DNA of 64,000 nt from JANXQG01 sp963780045 (GCA_963780045.1 CAVZZZ010000001.1:4216001-4280000), one strand, 5' to 3'. Positions 19,590 through 30,977 are shown, numbered from the stretch's first letter. The notes: generated by a model from the sequence alone, not told the origin. A program made the numbers and translations.

Positions 19590-19885
19590 AATTCGACCTC
19601 TTCGCCGCCAATCAAAACTCGATCGCGAACTTTGACGCCAACGGCCAATATCGTAACCAGTTGTTGCGGTTCCTCTTCGGTATTATAGTAGATGCGGAGT
19701 TCTTCGGCACGGAGTTCCCACGTTGCCAGCGGATTGGGCCGCATCGGCTTTCGATTGCGTGTTTCGACGGTCGGTTCATGGGACAATTGCACATCCACGG
19801 CGTCGAAGACAACTGACCGCTGGCGGGCGGTAAGCGCACGCAGATGCGCCTCGGTATCGGGTGAATACTCGATTCGGTAGGCCAA
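19586..19885 (-). CDS. RelE/ParE-superfamily toxin
   Basis: A 99-residue protein. The N-terminal helix (YSPDTEAHLRALTARQRSVV) and the strand pattern LATWELRAEELRIYYNTEEE ... VTILAVGVKVRDRVLIGG are typical of RelE-like ribosome-dependent mRNases. It is the first gene of a two-gene operon with the Phd/YefM-type antitoxin. RelE toxins vary in catalytic residues, so activity cannot be judged from sequence alone. Confidence 0.8.
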   Translation of the reverse strand: MAYRIEYSPDTEAHLRALTARQRSVVFDAVDVQLSHEPTVETRNRKPMRPNPLATWELRAEELRIYYNTEEEPQQLVTILAVGVKVRDRVLIGGEEVEL

Positions 19886-20013
19886 GCGACTAACCCCGTC
19901 CCGTTCGCTTCGTCAGCGGGTCTAATACTGGCAGGTTGCAGGAGGTGATTTTAGTCGCAGTCCGTCCGCGCGAAAAGCCCCATGCGCAATTCCCGCGGCT
20001 TGATTTCACGTGT

Positions 20014-20019
20014 TATAAT
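20014..20019 (+). promoter_or_regulatory. Candidate -10 box for the alpha-galactosidase gene
   Basis: A perfect TATAAT lies 58 bases before the start codon, in cacgtgttataatg. No good -35 match is found 16-18 bases upstream, so this is a tentative promoter. Confidence 0.3.
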
Positions 20020-20076
20020 GTCCCCATTCCGGCCATCCCGTGCCGGCTGACCGTACCGTTCTGCTAGGAGTTAGCC

Positions 20077-22104
20077 ATGTCCGCTAGACACGCATTCTGG
20101 CTAGTTGCCGCCATCGCGCTGTCCGCCTTTTTTCATCCGCCGGCGCGCGCAGCGGAGCTCGGTCAGGCCGCGCTGGCCGCGTCGAAGGCCCCGCCGGGCA
20201 CAATTTGGTTGGATAGCCTCGACCTGTCCTACATCGAACAGGAATGGGGCCAGCCCCGCAAGGGAAAGTCCGTGGAAAAGAGGCATCCGCTGACGATCGA
20301 CGGCAAGGTCTTCCGCCACGGCGTCGGCACCCATGCAACGAGCGAAATGCGGATCGAGCTCAAGGGCGCGGCGGAACAGTTCGTATCCTTCGTGGGCGTC
20401 GACGACGAAACGGAAAAAAGAGGCTCCGTGACGTTTGAAGTCTGGGTTGACGGCAAGAAGGCGGCCGATAGCGGGCGCATGGCCGGCGGCGACGCCCCCA
20501 AGCGCATCGAGGCCGGCCTCCACAGCGCCAAGCAGATGACGCTCAAGGTCGGCGACGCCGACGACGGCATCGAATTCGATCACGCCGACTGGGCCGGCGC
20601 CGTGATCGTCCTCGTTCCCGGCGCCGACGCGAAGCCGCAGACCACCTCCCTCGCGGAAATCGCCGCGGCCCCTCCGCCGATCATCCGGCGGGAATCGCCG
20701 CTGCCCGCCATTCACGGTCCTAGGATCGTCGGCACGACGCCCGGCCACCCGTTTATATTCCTCATTCCCGCAACCGGAGAGAAGCCGCTCCACTTTTCCG
20801 CAAAGAACCTGCCCGGGGGCCTTACACTTGACAATGACACCGGCATCATCAGCGGGTCGCTGCTCGTGGAAGGAGTTGGGGAAAAGCAAGAGGACCGCCC
20901 GGATATCAGGTCGGTCGTCGAAATCGAAGTCTCCAACGCCCGTGGCACGGCCACACGCGAGCTGACGATCGTGGGCGGCCAGCACAAGCTGTCCCTCACA
21001 CCGCCGATGGGCTGGAACTCTTGGAACTGCTGGGCGAACGCGGTGAGCGATGCTAAGGTCCGCGCCGCGGCCGATTCGATGGCCAAAAGCGGCCTGGCGG
21101 CCCACGGCTTCCTGTACGTCAACATCGACGACTGCTGGGAAGGCGGTCGCGACAAAGCGGGCAACATCGAATCGAACCGGAAGTTCCCCGACATGAGGGC
21201 TTTGGCCGACTACGTCCACAGCAAGGGACTGAAGCTGGGAATCTATTCCTCGCCTGGTCCGAAGACCTGCGCCGGCTACGAGGCAAGCTACAAACACGAG
21301 GCCCAGGACGCCCGCAGCTACGCCCGCTGGGGCGTCGACTATCTCAAGTATGACTGGTGTTCCTACGGCCGGATCGCGCCGAAACCGAACCGGGCCGAGT
21401 TGATGAAGCCGTATCAAGTGATGCGCAACGGACTGGACGAATGCGGCCGGGACATCGTGTACAGCCTCTGCCAATACGGCATGGGCGACGTCTGGACCTG
21501 GGGTGCCGAAGTCGGCGGAAATTGCTGGCGAACCACGGGCGATATCCGCGACAGTTGGGCGAGCATGTCGGGGATCGGCTTCAAGCAGAACGGTCACGAG
21601 AAATTCGCCGGGCCCGGCCGCTGGAACGATCCGGATATGCTCGTGGTGGGCAAGGTTGGCTGGGGGCCGTCGCTGCACCCCACGCACCTGACGCCGAACG
21701 AGCAGCTCACGCACATCTCGCTATGGTGCCTGCTCAGCTCGCCGCTATTGATCGGCTGCGACATGTCGAGCATGGATCCTTTCACGCTCGCGGTGCTTAC
21801 CAATGACGAAGTGTTGGACATCAACCAGGACCCGCTGGGCAAGCCGGCGGGGCGCGTCGTGCAAAACGGCCAGACCGAAGTTTGGGCACGGCCGCTGTAT
21901 GACGGCACGATGGCCGTGGGGCTGTTCAATCGCAGCCGCCAGACAACCGACGTGAAAGTCCGCTGGTCCGACTTGAAGCGAGAAGGTGTTCAGGCGGTTC
22001 GAGACCTCTGGCTTCACAAAGACCTGGGCGGGCACGCCGAGGGCTTCGAGGCGAGCGTTCCGCCGCACGGCGTTGTGCTGATCAAGGTCGGGCAGGCGAA
22101 GTGA
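20077..22104 (+). CDS. Secreted alpha-galactosidase, GH27, with N-terminal NPCBM domain
   Basis: A 675-residue exported glycosidase that should release alpha-linked galactose from galactosides. The signal peptide ends near AARA. Residues of about 40-185 are an NPCBM carbohydrate-binding domain (FRHGVGTHATSEMRIELKG). Next comes a short Ig-like domain typical of planctomycete GH27 proteins (PLHFSAKNLPGGLTLDNDTG). The catalytic TIM barrel begins LTPPMGWNSWNCWA, with the nucleophile Asp426 in YLKYDWCSYG and the acid/base Asp in RWNDPDMLVVG. A C-terminal beta domain ends the protein. The start ATG is preceded by AGGAG (gctaggagttagcc). The gene is intact and starts the 20-31 kb sugar-related block. 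Confidence 0.93.
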   Translation: MSARHAFWLVAAIALSAFFHPPARAAELGQAALAASKAPPGTIWLDSLDLSYIEQEWGQPRKGKSVEKRHPLTIDGKVFRHGVGTHATSEMRIELKGAAEQFVSFVGVDDETEKRGSVTFEVWVDGKKAADSGRMAGGDAPKRIEAGLHSAKQMTLKVGDADDGIEFDHADWAGAVIVLVPGADAKPQTTSLAEIAAAPPPIIRRESPLPAIHGPRIVGTTPGHPFIFLIPATGEKPLHFSAKNLPGGLTLDNDTGIISGSLLVEGVGEKQEDRPDIRSVVEIEVSNARGTATRELTIVGGQHKLSLTPPMGWNSWNCWANAVSDAKVRAAADSMAKSGLAAHGFLYVNIDDCWEGGRDKAGNIESNRKFPDMRALADYVHSKGLKLGIYSSPGPKTCAGYEASYKHEAQDARSYARWGVDYLKYDWCSYGRIAPKPNRAELMKPYQVMRNGLDECGRDIVYSLCQYGMGDVWTWGAEVGGNCWRTTGDIRDSWASMSGIGFKQNGHEKFAGPGRWNDPDMLVVGKVGWGPSLHPTHLTPNEQLTHISLWCLLSSPLLIGCDMSSMDPFTLAVLTNDEVLDINQDPLGKPAGRVVQNGQTEVWARPLYDGTMAVGLFNRSRQTTDVKVRWSDLKREGVQAVRDLWLHKDLGGHAEGFEASVPPHGVVLIKVGQAK

Positions 22105-22260
22105 GGTGGTGATAACCCCCAGTTGTGGGTATAGCTTTCGTGGCCTCATGGAATGAAACTGGTAGGGAACCAATTCTATGCCGACCGGCACGAATATACC
22201 GGTGCGAATTCTGTCAATCACCCTCCCGCAACCACTGTCTTCGAAATAACAGGATCCAAC

Positions 22261-23355
22261 ATGAAAGTGCATCGATTGTGGCAAGTACACCTAGCGACGG
22301 CCGCCGTGGCCGGAATGATTTTGGGCAGTTTCAACGCGGCACCTGCCGCCGACTTGCGGCAGTACATTTCGCCGGACTTCTGTGCCGCGGTGGTGATTCA
22401 TCCGGAGCAGATCGCAAAATCTACGCTGGCCGAGGCGCTCAAGTCGGTTGTGCCCAGCCAAGCGGCAGGCGGCGACGCGTCGGCGGCCATCGCCATGCTC
22501 AAGTCGCAACCGAACCTTCCCACGGGCATGGACGTGGAAAAGCTTCAAAAGCTGCTGGAAGGCAAGAAGGTCCGGCGTATCGTTGTCCTTGCGGATTCCG
22601 CGATGGTGAAGAACCAGCCCGGCTGGGGAGTGATTGTCCAGTTCAGCAGCGATATCGACGGCCCGGGCATTCTAGCGGCCATCACCACCGATCAGCAGCC
22701 GGCGAAGGCCAACGGCGCGAAATACGCGAAGTTCAAGGTAAAGCCGAGCGACACCGACATGGCGGCGTCGGCCGCCGACGGCCACACACTGATCCTGGGA
22801 ATGGAAAGCGCGGTGGTAAAAATGCTGGGGGCGAACGAGGGCGAGCGCCCGTTGGTCAAACAATTGCAGCGCGCGAGCCTGAAACACGACATCCTCATCG
22901 AGTTCTGCGCCGAACCGATGTGGGCCGGGCTGACCAAGTCGATGGGCAAGTCGCAAGATGAGTTGCTCGCCGCGTTGCCGATGCCAGGAATGGCGGGCAC
23001 GGCCAAGGACATCAAGTCGCTCTCCTTGCGATTGAATTTCAGCGGCAAGTCGCTTCTCCACGGCGAGTTGGTCAGTGGCAAGCCGGAAACGGCCGCAATG
23101 CTGACAGCACTCGCCAAGGGCCAGGTCGAGGGAGCCAAGCAGCAATTCGAGGCGGCCAAGAAGCCACCTCAGCCGGGAGCACCAGCCCCTCCGCTGGGAA
23201 TGGTGCTGACAATGATGCCCTCGCTCTCAAAACTGGGTGACCAAGTCTTTGCGGGCCTGGAAATCAAGGCCGAAGGACCACAACTTACCGTCGAATTGCC
23301 GACGCCGGACTCGCTCGCCGACTCGCTGAAGGCCCTGGCCCAACTGCGCCGATGA
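22261..23355 (+). CDS. Secreted hypothetical protein
   Basis: A 364-residue protein starting at ATG 22261, with signal peptide WQVHLATAAVAGMILGSFNA ending APAADL. The body is predicted alpha/beta (FCAAVVIHPEQIAKSTLAEA, ADGHTLILGMESAVVKML, DILIEFCAEPMWAGL). Toward the C-terminus are a Pro-rich stretch (KKPPQPGAPAPPLG) and a final LTVELPTPDSLADSLKAL. This is a style of exported planctomycete protein without assigned function. Two earlier in-frame starts exist (from 22153) but would bury the signal peptide. It lies between the alpha-galactosidase and the GH42-like gene on the same strand. Confidence 0.75.
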   Translation: MKVHRLWQVHLATAAVAGMILGSFNAAPAADLRQYISPDFCAAVVIHPEQIAKSTLAEALKSVVPSQAAGGDASAAIAMLKSQPNLPTGMDVEKLQKLLEGKKVRRIVVLADSAMVKNQPGWGVIVQFSSDIDGPGILAAITTDQQPAKANGAKYAKFKVKPSDTDMAASAADGHTLILGMESAVVKMLGANEGERPLVKQLQRASLKHDILIEFCAEPMWAGLTKSMGKSQDELLAALPMPGMAGTAKDIKSLSLRLNFSGKSLLHGELVSGKPETAAMLTALAKGQVEGAKQQFEAAKKPPQPGAPAPPLGMVLTMMPSLSKLGDQVFAGLEIKAEGPQLTVELPTPDSLADSLKALAQLRR

Positions 23356-23428
23356 TGCCCCAGCCGGCGCCGCCGCACGGCCCGACGAAGTAGATCCTTC
23401 CAACGCCGCTGTGGCACAGCGCAGTACA

Positions 23429-26400
23429 ATGGAGATTGTATTGGGCTTTGTTTTCGTCGTTGGGACTTTATTCGTGCAGCGCGTTTTTATCTTTTTTTAC
23501 TTTCTACTAGCGCAAGTCGCGGCGCAGGCTCGCGGCCAATCCCGGGAGAACTATCTGCCCAACCCCGGCTTTGAAGCGGGGTCGAAATACTGGGAGCTCG
23601 TGCCGTGCCCTAACGGGGACATCAAGATCGACGACACGGTCTCCCATTCGGGCAAACGCTCGATTTGCATGGAATACCATCGCGAGGTTGATCCGCGCCT
23701 GGGCACGATCCTTTATATCTACCAGGGGATTCCCGCCGTGCTCAAGGCGGGACAAGTCTACACATATTCCGGCTGGGTCAAAATTGCGGGAGTTCCCAAA
23801 GGCAAGAGCGGCCCGACGGCCTACCTCTGCGAATCTCACCCCGATCGCGCAGAAACGACGGGATTGACAGGCAATACCGATCCGGCAAAGAACAACGGCT
23901 GGGTCTTCGTCTCGTGCCGGTACAAGTTCCCGAAGGACGCCAATTACCACCAGTTTCGCTGCCACGTCCAAGCTCCGCCCGACGGCATGGCGGGCACGGT
24001 ATGGTTCGACGACTTGAAGGTCGAAGAAGGGGACGAGCCTACGGCCTTCCGTCCGGATTGGATCGACCCGACCGAGCTTTATACGCGCGAGCCGCAGGTT
24101 CCCTACCAGGTCGTGCCGCTGGATTATCGCAGCCGCATGGATGTCGTGACGCCGCACATTGAATTAGCACGGCCCTACGCGGGCGCCACCCCGCGGGTGC
24201 TTTGGGCCGGATTCTCCAATAACGCGCGCGTCGGCTGCGAGCTGGCCCAACGGGGCAGCCTGACGCTGGACAGCGTCGTGCTTAACGCCTCGAGCGTCGA
24301 TTCGGCGAACGTGCGAATGCTGCACGAGAAATGCGTCGAGGTGTTTCGCGCAAGGCTCGGAAGCGACCCCAAGCTGCCGCCCGACAAGCGTCCGCAAGTG
24401 CTGGTCATCGAACAGGGAACGCTGGAGCTTCTCAACCGGCAGGACCGAGCGGCCATCCTCGATTGTGTTGCCCACGGCATGGGCTGCGTCGTTCTGCTGG
24501 GCCCGATCCGCGTCCGCGACCATCCCGGCGCGGTGCCAACGCCCAAGATTCAGGAACTGATCTCCGCGTCTGAGAAGCTGCGACCCGCAAGCGGGTACCC
24601 CGCAGGACACGGCCGCGTGATTACCGCGATGAACGTGGACCAGCACCCGCTCTGGCAGCGCGGCGTCTACGGCATCGAGGCCGCTTACGGCGACATGCTG
24701 CTAGCCATCTACCGCTCGATCGGCAAAACGCCCGCTAATGTCCGGGCCAGCCCGCGGCCGCCGCAGCCAGTTGCCGGAATGCCCTGGGCGAGCCGACGTC
24801 TACGGCCGCGGCGCGATTGCCCGGCTAAGCGTTTTCGCCGACGCGCCGGTCGCCTACAGCACTCTCATGGAAGGCTACGGCGTTTCGCAACCCCGCACGC
24901 TCGTGGCCCAGACGGAGGCGGCGGCGGATGCCGCCGGGCCCGGCACGGTCCGCTGCGCAATGCGGCCTCTTCCGCCCGGAGAATACATGCTGCTGGCGCA
25001 GATGCTCGACGCGCAGAGAAAGGTTAGCTGGATGGTCGCTTGTCCCGTTCGAGGTCACGTCGCCGGTGGAAATCGTCAGGCTCGATGCGGGCGCATCGCG
25101 CTTTCGTGCCCAACCAGCCGCTTCGCGTTGCGTGTTCGGTCACCAACAGCTATCATCCGCTGCCACATGCCCGGCTCGTGGCGCAACTGGACGATCCGCG
25201 GGGCCGGGTGTTATACGCAGCTCGAACGTCGCCGTTGGCGATCGCCCAAGGTGAAACTCGGTCGCGACCTGGTCCTGGACCTGGCCCACGCGGAGCATTG
25301 CGCTGTGCAGGCTTCAGGTCGAAGTAGTGGCGGACGATTTCGTCCAGGCGCGGAGATCCACCTGGCTGAGCACCGAGCAGTTGATGCCGCCGGTCGATTT
25401 TCACGTCGGAGCTTACGACGATTTCGACTACGGGTGGGGCGTGCTAGGGGCGGACATGGTGGTCGGCCCTCCGCGGCCGGAGCTCGGTTTGCGGCCGTTG
25501 CCGTGGCTCGACCTGCCCAGAGCGCAATGGCCGAGGGCTATGATTATGCGATCCCCGCTCCCTGGAAAGGGGGGCGAGCTACGTGAGTTCCTCCCTGTCG
25601 ACGGCGGCCCCGTGGACCATCGTCGGCTGCATATCTGCACGATGAGCTGGACAATGTCGGCTTCGCTTCGCCGCCCAAGCCGGCGGACGTGGACTTCTTT
25701 CGCCGCTACTTGCGGGAAACCTATAAAGACATGGCAAGGCCCTCAACGCTTCCTGGGGCACTAACTTCAGGGACTTGAGCGAAATCGACGACAGTCCCTC
25801 GAGATTCCGCTTCGTTACGCAGGGCGATCGCTCGGCTGCTCCTTGGGCCGATTGGCAGGCCGCTTCCGAGCAGGCCGCGCATCGATTTTATGCCTCGCTT
25901 GACGAGCGTGTGCGGACGGCCATTCCCGAGGCGCGGATGGGCCCCAGCGGCACTCGCGACAGCAACGGCGTAAATGGATTCGACTGGTGGCAGCTGGCGC
26001 ACGACTTCCGCTCCGTCTGCCTCTACCACGGGGTACACGACGAATTCTACCGCTCGTTCGCTCCGTCGGGCCGCGCGATGATGAACTGGTCGCACCTTGG
26101 CGATGCCGACGACGATCCCGACGGCTGCCGACTTCGCCTCTGGCAGGACGTATTCGCCCAGTGCAGCGGCACGCCGGTATATGGCGGACGCTATCTCGAA
26201 CGTCTTCTTCCCCGACTATCGTCCAACCGCGGATTGCTGGCCTACGTCCATGAACTGGCACAAGTCCGCGCCGGCTTCGGGCGGTGGTCCTGGACGCCCG
26301 CCGCAACGACGCCAAAGCGGCCATTTTTTACTCGCCCGCCTGCTATCGGGCACGTATCGCGGCGATGAAGGACGATGTCTACTACAATGCCTCTGGGGAG

Positions 26401-27466
26401 CAGAACGCGTTGTTGGCGTCCATTTCCGCCGTGCTGGCCGATCTGCGGATCGGCGCGCATATGGTGTCCTACGAGCAAGTGGCCCGCAGTGAGCTTGGTC
26501 CGCGGACGACGCCCTATTTGTTTCTCTGGGGAGCGCTGGCGTTAAGCGATGCGGAGGCGGCAGTCCATTCGCCGCTATCTCGAAGGCGGCGGAGCGTAAT
26601 TGCCGACAGCGAACCGGGCCTTTACGACGAGCACTGTCACCGCCGCGCCGCCGGGCCGCTGCACGATTGCCTGCCGATGCCAGGAGCGGTTGCTCGCCAA
26701 ATCGGCAAGGGCAAGTTTATCCTCTACCACGACCTTGGTTCTGAGCTACGTAAAGACACGCGGCTACTTCTACCAGGGCACGCCCGAACCCACTTCGCCC
26801 GATGAAGCTATGCGTGCTTCCGGAAAGCTTCGCGTGTTTCTCGCCGAGCAGGCCGGTCTTAACTCCGATTTCCGTCTCTGCGACGATCGCGGCAGAGGAT
26901 TTCGATCTCGCGATGACGGCGATGGACTACGTTGACGGGCAGGCCCGCTATGTGGCGTGCGTTCCTAACAAGGGAACGTACGGCCGTACGCTCAAGGCCC
27001 GCTTGACGATTCCGACCGCGGGGCATCTGTACGAATGTCGCACAGGCAAGTACCTGGGGAACGGGCCCACGGGGCGCCCGCTTGCGGGTCGCGAGTGGCC
27101 CGCGCACGATGTGGAGCTCCGCGAGGCAACGGGCAGCATCTTTGCGCTATTGCCCTACCGGGTGGAGCGGCTTGACCTGTCCGCGCCGCCCGCGCCGTGT
27201 TAGGCCGGCCCATCAATGTGAAGGCAAGAGTGGTTGCCAGCCACGGCCCGTTCGTCCGGCATGTGGTGGTCTTTCAACTTCGGCGTCCCGATGGACGGGA
27301 TCTGCCCGAGCACCGCTGGGTCGTCGAGACCGGCAGCGGCGCCGCGGCGGACCGTTTATACCTGGCCTTGAACGATCCGGCGGGGAAGTGGACGTTGATT
27401 GCCCGCGACGTGGCGACGGGAGTGCGGCAAACGGCGGCGATCGAGATACAAGCAGCATCGCAGTGA
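23429..27466 (+). CDS. GH42-like (beta-galactosidase family) secreted protein, broken by many frame changes
   Basis: The start ATG 23429 opens with a hydrophobic export segment (VVGTLFVQRVFIFFYFLLAQ). A carbohydrate-binding-type domain follows (YLPNPGFEAGSKYWELVPCP). The frame is intact to about 24750, then at least nine changes follow before 27200. Pieces can still be read in order: ADVYGRGAIARLSVFADAPV; VPNQPLRVACSVTNSYHPLP; MPPVDFHVGAYDDFDYGWGV; PADVDFFRRYLRETYKD then ASWGTNFRDLSEID (GH42-like); IGAHMVSYEQVARSELG with YLFLWGALALSDAEA (trimerisation-like). It ends with an Ig-like domain (FVRHVVVFQLRRPDGRDLPE). Few internal stops appear except by frame change, which favours indel-type sequence error, but true decay is possible. 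Family placement is moderate. Confidence 0.6.
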
Positions 27467-27715
27467 TCTCGCCGTTAGCTTTTAGAGCCTGCTTGCTGGC
27501 CGGCGCGTGGCTTACTGCACCGCCCTCGCGCTTTTCCCTCGTGGCGCAGTTTGTTGACATCCCGTTGCACGGGTCGGTGAAATAAGTATCCATAGAATTG
27601 CACGGCGCGTCGCATTGGCACAACCCGGGAACTATAATACGGGATATGGAGACCAAGCCGGATAATAGGGGGCCGTGGCATATGCGCTCGATGACTTCCC
27701 CGAGAGGGCCAAACG

Positions 27716-29578
27716 GTGGCAACGAGTTCTAGTTCCCAAATTACAGCAATTGCGAAGGGAAGAGCGATCTACTCGCTCGCGGTCGTCTTGCTGGCGATAA
27801 GTGTCGGGACGACCTGTTTTACAGGTTTGGAGGCCCATCCTTGTTATTCCGGTTGTGCCATCCAATAAGATCGAGAATGGTTCGTTTCAAAACGACGAAT
27901 TCATGGCGCCAAATCGGCCGGTCATGGTCAGCCTGCTCTACAAGGCGATCGTACCGGTGGTGGGACGACCTTGGCTCGACGACCGCTTCCTCATGTTCGT
28001 CAATTGCCTGCTCGCGGCAGCCTCGCTGGCCGGCTTTGATCGCATCCTCGCAACCTTCGGCCTCGAGGGCCGCGGCCAAAGGCTCATTGCCGCCTCGTGC
28101 TGTTGGCAAGTCCGCATTCGTTCATCAATAACCTGGCCCACGTGATCAATCCGTGGGAGTTCAATCCGACGGCTTTTTCACGGCCCCTCGCAATCTGGAT
28201 GTTCTATTTTGCAATCTGCCGCAACCGGCAGTGGCGCACCGTCCTGACGGGCGTCCTTTTGTACGAGGTGTCCGTCAAGAATGCATCTATGCCGAGTCTG
28301 CTCTGTTGCCGTACCGTGGCCTTCCGCAGTCGTCCAGCGATCCGTCGGTGCGTGTTTGCAGTGCTCCTCCTTGCGCCGCCGGCAATCCTGTTGGGCAGTC
28401 GTTTCTTGCTTCGCTCGGACCCTACGGCCGCGTCCCTCTGGGACTTGTTGACGGCCAGGGAAGGAAGCGAGGCTAATCCCTTCTTGCTCCACAGCAGAGC
28501 GGATTGGGCGGGAGTCCTTCAATTCGTTGCCGTGATGCTGTTGTCGCTCTGCGCGGCTGGCGGATCGAGATATTACGGCGACGGTGCGAAAGCTGATGCT
28601 GGTTTCGATCATTGTATGGCTGGCCTCGGGAGTCTATCTGACGTGGGCCCCGAGGTTCCTGCAGGTGCGCAGATCGTCCCCTTCTCGCCGAACCGTGGCT
28701 CTTGGCTTCCCCAATTGGTCGCCTACGCCGCATTGGCCACCTGGATCCTCAATTCGCAGTCGAAAATCGGCGTGCCATGCACTGTCCTTTCGATTTTCAT
28801 CTTGATGCTGGCGCCGCCGGTGCGACTGAAATCCGCAGCGGCGCTGTCGGTCTCGTTGATTGTCTGCTCGGCGGCTTGGGTCGCGTTTCGGCGCAGGAAT
28901 CATGTGCAAGCGGCGAACGCGGCAGCTCCCGGATCTGGTCTGCGCAGGCGTAGCCGGCACCAGCATCCTGTCGAATTCATCTTGCTTCCGACGTTGACGA
29001 TCTTCGTGCTTGGCATGACGGCATACAGCTATTACTGCAATCGAGATTCGCTGCGGGCTCTTGCCGCCAACGGGGTCCTGGGGGAGAACCGAACTGCGTC
29101 TTGGACCGGAGTGGCGGAATATCTGCACGAGAACACACCCGGCGATGCCGTCGTGCTGTCAATGAGCTGGATGCGTGACGGGTGCAGCCGCGAGGATTAC
29201 CGCGACGTACCTCCCGACTTAGAGGCCGGCCCTAACGACCTTGTGGCCAACGGGTTCCTGCGTACCCGTTCCGGCCGCGCCAACATTGCGCCGATGGTGT
29301 ATAGCAACATCATGTCGTACGAGCATCACGTGCTTTGCCACCAACGCTGGAACACGCTGGACCGTCTAGGCCGTGCATGGATGCGGCGCAACGCGGACGC
29401 GGTGCTCCGCCTGCTCGCGGAAAAGGAAATAGGGCGCAGCCCCGATTATATCGTTGTCCCCGCGAGCGAGGGAGATTGGGTGCGCAACAGCCGGCTTCCC
29501 TTTGGCCTCCAGGCGGCCGTGGGGGAATTCGTGATTCTTCGGCGGCATCCGCGAGAGCCGTCGAAACCGTCATTGTAG
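27716..29578 (+). CDS. Polytopic membrane protein (glycosyltransferase-like), frame-broken near the 5' end
   Basis: The start is GTG 27716 behind GAGAGGG. The first 40 residues hold one membrane segment (AIYSLAVVLLAISVGTTCFT). The frame then changes near 27845 and again near 28097; pieces read RPVMVSLLYKAIVPVVGRPW and then LLASPHSFINNLAHVINPWE. From 28097 the frame is open to the stop and carries several hydrophobic helices (WAGVLQFVAVMLLSLCAAGG, LLPTLTIFVLGMTAYSYYCN). A soluble C-terminal domain follows (LGENRTASWTGVAEYLHENT, DAVVLSMSWMRDG). The arrangement of many helices plus a C-terminal extracytoplasmic domain is like integral-membrane glycosyltransferases, but no catalytic motif is secure. 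The UbiA-family gene follows after 18 bases. Confidence 0.55.
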
Positions 29579-29596
29579 CTCGCAAGGAGATCATCG

Positions 29597-30628
29597 TGGC
29601 TATCGAACCGGTGGAAGAGGCTTCGGAAGAGCGGCTTGACATCGCCTGACCTGCCGCGTCCGCCAAGTCGTTCCGTCTCTCCGCGATTTCCAGATGCGCG
29701 GACACTCGATCACTGGGTCAAAAATGTCTTTGTTCTTCCGGGCGTGCTGGTGGCGATGGCATGCGAGCCGTGGAACCTTGCCGATTTGACGATCTCCTTC
29801 ATTCTTGGGATGTGCTCCGTATGTCTCATCGCGTCCAGCAACTATACCCGGAACGAGATTCTCGACGCGCCCTTCGACCGGTTTCATCCGTCGAAGCGTT
29901 TTCGGCCGGTGCTCAGCGGCGCCGTGAACGTCCCGCTGGCTTATTTGCAGTGGATCGTGCTGATGCTGCTTGGATTCGCCGCCGGACTGGCCGTCTCCTG
30001 GCCGTTTGCGTTGGCGGTCTTCGCCCTCTGGTGCATGGGGTGCGTCTATAACATTCCGCCGGTGCGGACCAAGGACAAGCCTTTTTTGGACGTTCTGTCG
30101 GAGTCTGTAAACAATCCTTTACGTCTATTGTCTGGATGGTACATCGTGGGGGCGTCCGTGGTCCCGTCCGCGGCATGCTTTTGAGTTATTGGATGGTGGG
30201 CTGCTATTTCATGGCGATCAAGCACTATGCCGAACTCAAAGACTTCGCCTCGGCCGAGCAGGCCGCGGCGTACCGCCGCTCGTTCGCCTACTACACGCCC
30301 GACGGGCTGATGGTCTCGATCGTTTTCTACGGATCGTCCGCGATGCTTTTTTTCGGCGCATTTACCGTGCGATATCGACTTGAATTGATACTTGCCTATC
30401 CGCTGGTGCCGTCGTCATGTCGATGTATCTGCGCCTTGGCCTGAAGCCGCACAGCGCGGCGCAGGCGCGGAAAAACTGCACCGCGAGCCGTTGCTTATGT
30501 TGTCGGTGGTCCTATGTGCCGTGGCCTTGGCCCTGCTGTGCTGGATCGACGTGCCGTTGATCCATCGCGTTTTCGCTCCCACGATGCCGACGAGCGACCG
30601 TTATCAGGAATCGAGACCGGGTGCGTGA
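29597..30628 (+). CDS. UbiA-family prenyltransferase, decaprenyl-phosphate phosphoribosyltransferase-like, frame-broken
   Basis: Integral-membrane enzyme that moves a group onto or from a polyprenyl phosphate. The start GTG 29597 has AAGGAG eight bases upstream. The reading frame changes near 29648, 30170 and 30410. The joined product has the family opening RTLDHWVKNVFVLPGVLVAM and the Asp-rich site ILDAPFDRFHPSKRFRPVLS, corresponding to the NDxxDxxxD region of DPPR synthase relatives. A second site (YNIPPVRTKDKPFLDVLSES) and further helices follow. RxxxWVKN with DRxHPxKRxRP points to the phosphoribosyl branch rather than the quinone branch. Together with the upstream membrane protein it suggests a lipid-linked sugar step. 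Confidence 0.7.
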
Positions 30629-30711
30629 CGGCCTTGACCCCGTTATTCATGGACACCGCGACCTTGTTGGCAACTACTGATAAAAAAGCCAAGGCGCAGG
30701 TTTCTTTTTCG

Positions 30712-30977
30712 AGGGCACGGCCGATCGGCGTTAAGGCCACCGTCGTTGCCGGAAGCGGTCCATTCGTGCGACACGTAATTGTCTTGCAGCTTCGCAGTCC
30801 CGACGGCCGCGATATACCGGAGCATCGGTGGGTCGTCGAGACTGCTGGCGGCAGCGCCTGCGGCCCGCTTGTATTCGGCCTTGAACGATCCAGTTGGCAA
30901 GTGGACACTGATCGCCCGCGACGTGGCAACGGGTGCGCGGCAGACGGCCCAGATCGAGGTAGGTGGCACGCCCTGAA
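30712..30977 (+). pseudogene. Orphan copy of the Ig-like C-terminal domain of the GH42-like gene
   Basis: The sequence RPIGVKATVVAGSGPFVRHV, LQLRSPDGRDIPEHRWVVET and, after one frame change near 30860, ALNDPVGKWTLIARDVATGA matches the last domain of the GH42-like gene at 27200-27466 in order. DNA identity is roughly 70-75 percent. No start codon or upstream domain belongs to it. It is either the surviving end of a deleted tandem paralogue or a duplicated gene end. The membrane protein and UbiA genes lie between the two copies. Confidence 0.75.

Noticed and set aside
20101..21714. A 537-codon open frame on the minus strand
   Set aside because: Antisense to the GH27 gene, which has all catalytic motifs.
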